Below are positions 60,692 through 64,000 of a stretch of 64,000 bases of DNA, piece by piece (position 1 is the stretch's first letter; the number at the start of each line of letters is the position of its first letter). This DNA is from Acidimicrobiaceae bacterium. GTDB taxonomy: Bacteria; Actinomycetota; Acidimicrobiia; Acidimicrobiales; Ilumatobacteraceae. Location of the stretch: the NCBI GenBank assembly GCA_020637235.1, contig JACJWG010000004.1:62001-126000 (forward strand), in the 5' to 3' direction. Made by a program: the position numbers and the translations under genes. Below the pieces are notes generated by a model, which was not told the origin of the DNA, searched no databases, and saw only the letters and a program-made list of their open reading frames with translations.

Positions 60692-61888
60692 TCAGGAACC
60701 GGTGACGCCCTCGACGGCGAAGCCCACCGAGTAGGCGCCCAGCGCGTCGATCGTCTCGCCGGCGGGGACGACCTCGTTGCCCTGGTTGTCGTTCAGCGGG
60801 CCCTGGTACACCGACAGCTCGCCGGACTCGAGCTCGGCAGCCGCGGCGGCCACGGCGTCCTTCACCTCCTGTGGCACCTCGGGACCCCACTCGCCGAGCG
60901 GGCACTCGAGCAGCACCACCTCCGACGGCGCCTTCCACGTACCGTCGACGAGCGCGCGGAACTGCTCCTCGTAGAACGGCGCGAAGCTCGTGAGGTCGAA
61001 GTTGTTGACGTACTTCGTGGGCGCCGCCGACCGGAAGTCGAGGTTCCAGTAGCCGGTCCACACACCGGCCTCCTCGGCCTTCTGCAGGAACGTCGGCTCG
61101 TCCATCACGCCGTAGAGGAAGTCGACACCGTCGGACAGCAGCGCATCGGCGGCCACCGCCGCCTTCTGCGGGTCGAAGAAGGTCTGCACGTTCACGTACT
61201 GCACGGTGGCCTCGGGGTTCACCGAGCGAGCACCGAGCAGCAGGCCGTTGACGTCGTTGAAGAACGTGGCGGTCTCGAACGCACCGATGTAGCCGATCTT
61301 GCTGGCTCCGAGCGTGGCCGCGGCGACGCCCATCAGGTACGCGGTGGTCTCGTGCGCCATGTAGTAGCCGAAGCAGTTGCTCGTGAAGTGGTGGCCGTTG
61401 CACTCGAGGAACGCGACATCCGGATTCGCGTCGGCGACGCCGGTCATCAGGCCGGCGTACTCGGTGTTGGCGACGATCATCTTGTAGCCGTCGGCCACCA
61501 GCTGCTCGAACAGTTGCGTGGTCGATGCGTCGAAGCCGATGTTCGGCGTGAACGACGTCTCGACCGCGCCACCGAGCGCCGACTCGGCCGCCTGGCGGGC
61601 GATGTCGTGTGCCTGGGTCCACCCGTTGTCGTCGGGCGGGCCGACGTACACGAAGTGCACCTTGAGCGCCTCGCCGCTCGGTGCGGCTGAGGATCCCGAA
61701 GCTGCCGTGGTCGGCGACGCGGCGCCGGAGGTGCTGGTGGACTCCTCGTCGTCGTCACTTCCGCACGCGGCGAGCACGCTGGCACCGGCGACGCCCAGTG
61801 CCCCGAGCGCGCCGAGGCGAAGGAACTGGCGGCGCTGCATGGCAGCGCCCATCGAGGGCGGGACGTTCAGTCGGCGATCACGGTTCAC
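60692..61888 (-). CDS. BMP family nucleoside-binding lipoprotein
   Basis: This 398-residue solute-binding protein has a twin-arginine-like RRQFLRLG segment (from residue 19) and a lipobox LAAC (Cys42), followed by an acidic Ser/Thr/Ala linker. The BMP domain carries VYVGPPDDNGWTQAHDIARQ, KMIVANTEYAGLM and KIGYIGAFETATFFNDVNGL. BMP proteins bind purine nucleosides such as adenosine or guanosine; here the linked adenosine deaminase supports that. GTG 61888 is preceded by AAAGGA at a normal distance. It is the first gene of the uptake operon. Confidence 0.92.
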   Translation of the reverse strand: MNRDRRLNVPPSMGAAMQRRQFLRLGALGALGVAGASVLAACGSDDDEESTSTSGAASPTTAASGSSAAPSGEALKVHFVYVGPPDDNGWTQAHDIARQAAESALGGAVETSFTPNIGFDASTTQLFEQLVADGYKMIVANTEYAGLMTGVADANPDVAFLECNGHHFTSNCFGYYMAHETTAYLMGVAAATLGASKIGYIGAFETATFFNDVNGLLLGARSVNPEATVQYVNVQTFFDPQKAAVAADALLSDGVDFLYGVMDEPTFLQKAEEAGVWTGYWNLDFRSAAPTKYVNNFDLTSFAPFYEEQFRALVDGTWKAPSEVVLLECPLGEWGPEVPQEVKDAVAAAAAELESGELSVYQGPLNDNQGNEVVPAGETIDALGAYSVGFAVEGVTGS

Positions 61889-61996
61889 GGTCGTGATTCC
61901 TTTCTCGGTGACGGGTGGCCACCGGAGGTCGGGGCGGAACGGAAACGGACGTGGGCCCGAGCTGTCCGGGGCGTCGACGGCGCAGGCGGGCGCACC

Positions 61997-62018
61997 TTAC
62001 GTAACGGCGCTGCGCCGT
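61997..62018. promoter_or_regulatory. Adjacent palindromes in the divergent BMP/amidohydrolase spacer
   Basis: In the 262-bp spacer between the uptake operon and the divergent amidohydrolase, TTACGTAA (61997-62004) abuts a 15-bp perfect palindrome, ACGGCGC-T-GCGCCGT (62004-62018). The pair could be a regulator site controlling both directions. Apart from GGAGGAG before the amidohydrolase ATG, I see no other clear signal in this spacer. Confidence 0.5.
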
Positions 62019-62150
62019 GGTCGTGGCTCGCGTTATCGCCGCGTGAACGCTGTGTTGCAGGGGTCCGGCGGCACTCGGCGAGGACGGCCGCGCTGGTATC
62101 CATACGCCGTCCCAGGGAGCGTCGTCCGGCGTCGGGACGGAGGAGCCGCC

Positions 62151-63551
62151 ATGTCGTCAGACCAGTCCGCGACGTCGCACGAGGCGCCCGTCGACCTGTT
62201 GGTCGCCGGCGCGGATCTGGTCGCCACCATGGACGTCGGACGGCGAGAGATCGCGGGCGGTTGGGTGGCCGTGACCGATGGTCGTGTGGTGGGCATCGGT
62301 GGGCCGGGTGCCGAGCCACGAGCTCGTGAGGTGCTGCGCGCCGACGGGTGCCTGGTGACGCCCGGCCTGGTGAACACCCATCACCACATCTACCAGAACC
62401 TCACCCGCTCGTTCGCGCCGGCGCTCGGCGGCGACCTGTTCGACTGGCTGCGCACGCTGTACCCCGTGTGGAGCCGCCTCGACGAGGAAGCGGCCTACGT
62501 GTCGGCGTGGATCGGCCTGGCCGAGCTCGCCCTCGGCGGGTGCACCACCACCACCGACCACCTGTACGTGCACCCCCGGGGCGGCGGCGACCTGATCGGC
62601 GCGGAGATCGCCGCGGCGAGCGAGCTCGGCATGCGGTTCCACCCGACGCGGGGCTCGATGAGCCTGTCGGTGAAGGACGGTGGGCTGCCGCCCGACTCGG
62701 TGGTGCAGGACGACGACGAGATCCTCGCCGACAGCGAGCGGCTCGTGCTGCACCACCACGACCCGTCGCACGGGGCGATGGTGCGCATCGCGCTCGCGCC
62801 CTGTTCGCCGTTCTCCGTGACGCCGGCGCTGATGCGCCGGACAGCCGAGTTGGCCGAGCGGCTCGACGTGCGGCTGCACACGCATCTCGCCGAGGACGCC
62901 GACGAGGACGAGTTCTGTCTGGCGACGTTCGGGAAGCGGCCGATCGAGCACTTCGAGGACGTCGGATGGGGCAGTGATCGGAGCTGGGTGGCGCACTGCG
63001 TGTTCCCGAACGACGACGAGATCGGCCGGCTGGCGAGGTGGGGGACCGGGGTGGCCCACTGCCCGAGCAGCAACCAGCTGATCGGCGCCGGTCTCGCGCC
63101 GATCCGCGAGCTGCGCGACGCCGGCGTGCCGGTCGGTCTCGGCTGCGACGGCTCGGCGTCGACGGACTGCGCCTCGATGTGGGTGGAGGCCCGTGGCGCG
63201 CTGCTCCTCGCCCGGCTGCGCGGGGGTCCGGCGGCGATGCGGGCTCGCGAGGCGCTCGAGATGGGCACCCTCGGTGGTGCGGCCTGCCTCGGCCGCACCG
63301 ACATCGGCCATCTGTCCGTCGGCGCGGTCGCCGACCTCGTGTGCTGGCCGCTCGAGGGGATCGCCTTCGCGGGAGCGCTGTCCGATCCCGTGGAGGCGTG
63401 GCTGCGGTGCGGTCCGGTGGCCGCTCGGCACACGGTCGTGCACGGTCGGCCGGTGGTGCGCGACGGCGTCCTGGTGAGCGAGCGTGTGGACGAGATGCTC
63501 GGCAGGCACCGCGCGATCGCCGCCGCCTGGCTCGTCGCGGCCATGGGCTGA
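62151..63551 (+). CDS. 8-oxoguanine-deaminase-like amidohydrolase
   Basis: The 466-residue amidohydrolase has PGLVNTHHHIYQNLTRSFAPA (H-x-H with the Q-N-L-T-R run typical of 8-oxoguanine deaminase), LDVRLHTHLAEDADEDEF (His), WVAHCVFPNDDEI (His), GVAHCPSSNQLIG and VPVGLGCDGSASTDCASMW (Asp and a possible ligand Cys). It would deaminate 8-oxoguanine or a close purine analogue, producing urate from 8-oxoguanine. GGAGGAG precedes the ATG. It is divergent from the nucleoside-uptake operon and completes the purine island. Confidence 0.88.
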   Translation: MSSDQSATSHEAPVDLLVAGADLVATMDVGRREIAGGWVAVTDGRVVGIGGPGAEPRAREVLRADGCLVTPGLVNTHHHIYQNLTRSFAPALGGDLFDWLRTLYPVWSRLDEEAAYVSAWIGLAELALGGCTTTTDHLYVHPRGGGDLIGAEIAAASELGMRFHPTRGSMSLSVKDGGLPPDSVVQDDDEILADSERLVLHHHDPSHGAMVRIALAPCSPFSVTPALMRRTAELAERLDVRLHTHLAEDADEDEFCLATFGKRPIEHFEDVGWGSDRSWVAHCVFPNDDEIGRLARWGTGVAHCPSSNQLIGAGLAPIRELRDAGVPVGLGCDGSASTDCASMWVEARGALLLARLRGGPAAMRAREALEMGTLGGAACLGRTDIGHLSVGAVADLVCWPLEGIAFAGALSDPVEAWLRCGPVAARHTVVHGRPVVRDGVLVSERVDEMLGRHRAIAAAWLVAAMG

Positions 63552-63667
63552 GGTCGGCGCACTCGCCTTCGACCTGGCGGTCGGGTCGTCGATCGGTCCG
63601 GTCGAGCGCAGGTCCCCCGGCAGCGGCAGCCCGGGAACCGACACCGCCCGCCCGACGTCGAACCACC

Positions 63668-64000
63668 ATGACCATTCGTCGATTCGGTTCGATCCTCGTC
63701 GCCACCTCACTCGTCGCCGGCGCGTGCGGCGGGGACGAGTCGGGTACGGAGCCGTCCGGCACCGACCCCGCGGCGAACCCGACGGCGCACTTGGTGGCCG
63801 TGCCGGCGCGGCTCGCATCGACCGCCGATCCGGCACCGGCCGGCACGGGCGTCACCGAGTTCGGATTCGAGTTGCTGGCCGCCAGCTCGGCCGCGACGGG
63901 CCCGACGAACAACGTCGTCGTGTCGCCGCTCAGCGTCGCGATCGCGCTGGCGCTCGCCGAGCCGGGCGCGAGCGGTGATGCGGTCGCGCAGTTCCACGAG
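63668..64000 (+). CDS. Serpin family lipoprotein, N-terminal part (runs off the window)
   Basis: The open frame from ATG 63668 continues to the window edge without a stop (111 codons). It has a short lipoprotein signal with Arg4-Arg5 and lipobox VAGAC (Cys20), an acidic/Thr/Pro linker and then a serpin start: FGFELLAASS followed by NNVVVSPLSVAIALALAEPGA. Serpins trap serine or cysteine proteases through a reactive loop, which would lie beyond this window. A surface-anchored form would protect the envelope from secreted proteases. Only the N-terminus supports the call. Confidence 0.8.
   Translation, partial: MTIRRFGSILVATSLVAGACGGDESGTEPSGTDPAANPTAHLVAVPARLASTADPAPAGTGVTEFGFELLAASSAATGPTNNVVVSPLSVAIALALAEPGASGDAVAQFHE

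Overview
The window is 64 kb of very GC-rich chromosomal DNA (by eye about 70% G+C, G/C at nearly every third codon position). GTG starts, four-base ATGA/GTGA overlaps and short intergenic gaps are common. The F420/flavin oxidoreductases, SARP-type regulator, TetR, AraC and WYL-like regulators, carotenoid oxygenase and Tat/lipoprotein exports point to an actinobacterium. An acidimicrobial (Ilumatobacter-like) lineage is my best guess, from gene content only. I saw no rRNA, tRNA, CRISPR array, transposase or phage module. No stretch over 300 bp lacks a gene.

Layout. 0-1.6 kb: the tail of an unknown gene, coupled to a sulfatase. 1.6-2.8 kb: two convergent gene fragments (an esterase 5' part and a serine-hydrolase 5' part) fused near 1920, so both 3' ends are missing. 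2.9-7.3 kb: a probable minus-strand operon (DJ-1/PfpI protein, NADP-binding F420-reductase-like protein, LtrA membrane protein, AlkC-like glycosylase), divergent from a TetR gene across a twin-operator promoter region. 7.3-9.0 kb: SnoaL-like protein, LLM flavin monooxygenase and a 19-bp tandem repeat block. 9.0-12.6 kb: a minus-strand run of SPFH-SHOCT protein, double zinc-ribbon membrane protein, small membrane protein, AraC regulator and VOC protein. 12.7-16 kb: a coupled secreted pair, a lipoprotein whose PKD-like domain is split by a DUF1559-like module, and a metzincin-type protease with PPC-like domains. 16-21 kb: chemoreceptor-like protein, DUF368 transporter, TauD-type dioxygenase, compact HTH regulator with a perfect operator palindrome, and small conserved proteins.

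21-30 kb: Baeyer-Villiger-type monooxygenase and TetR, two CNNM/CorC-type proteins, CrtO-like acyltransferase, fructosamine-kinase-like protein, 2OG-Fe(II) oxygenase, P-loop protein with an altered Walker A, and aldo/keto reductase. 30-38 kb: a 1177-residue SARP-AAA-TPR regulator with a second HTH at its C-terminus, MFS exporter with a 53-codon coupled upstream ORF, nitroreductase, carotenoid oxygenase and a small membrane protein. 38-42 kb: four ATGA-overlapping ABC genes (ATPase-permease twice). The convergent boundaries at 36.0 and 41.9 kb carry two copies of the same 51-bp palindrome. 42-47.6 kb: epimerase, then a TetR-controlled catabolic operon (VOC/extradiol-like, atypical SDR, phenol-hydroxylase-type flavoprotein, TauE permease).

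47.6-63.6 kb is a purine-utilisation island. It holds a BMP-type nucleoside-binding lipoprotein with its ABC ATPase, two permeases and adenosine deaminase, plus guanine deaminase, an 8-oxoguanine-deaminase-like amidohydrolase, a TRZ/ATZ amidohydrolase, an adenine-deaminase-like protein missing metal ligands, and a three-subunit molybdenum hydroxylase. The FAD and iron-sulfur subunit genes of that hydroxylase carry several single-base indels, whereas its catalytic subunit is intact. The logical flow is nucleoside uptake, deamination of adenosine and guanine, then hydroxylation of hypoxanthine/xanthine; the substrates are inferred from neighbours. The window ends inside a serpin-family lipoprotein gene.
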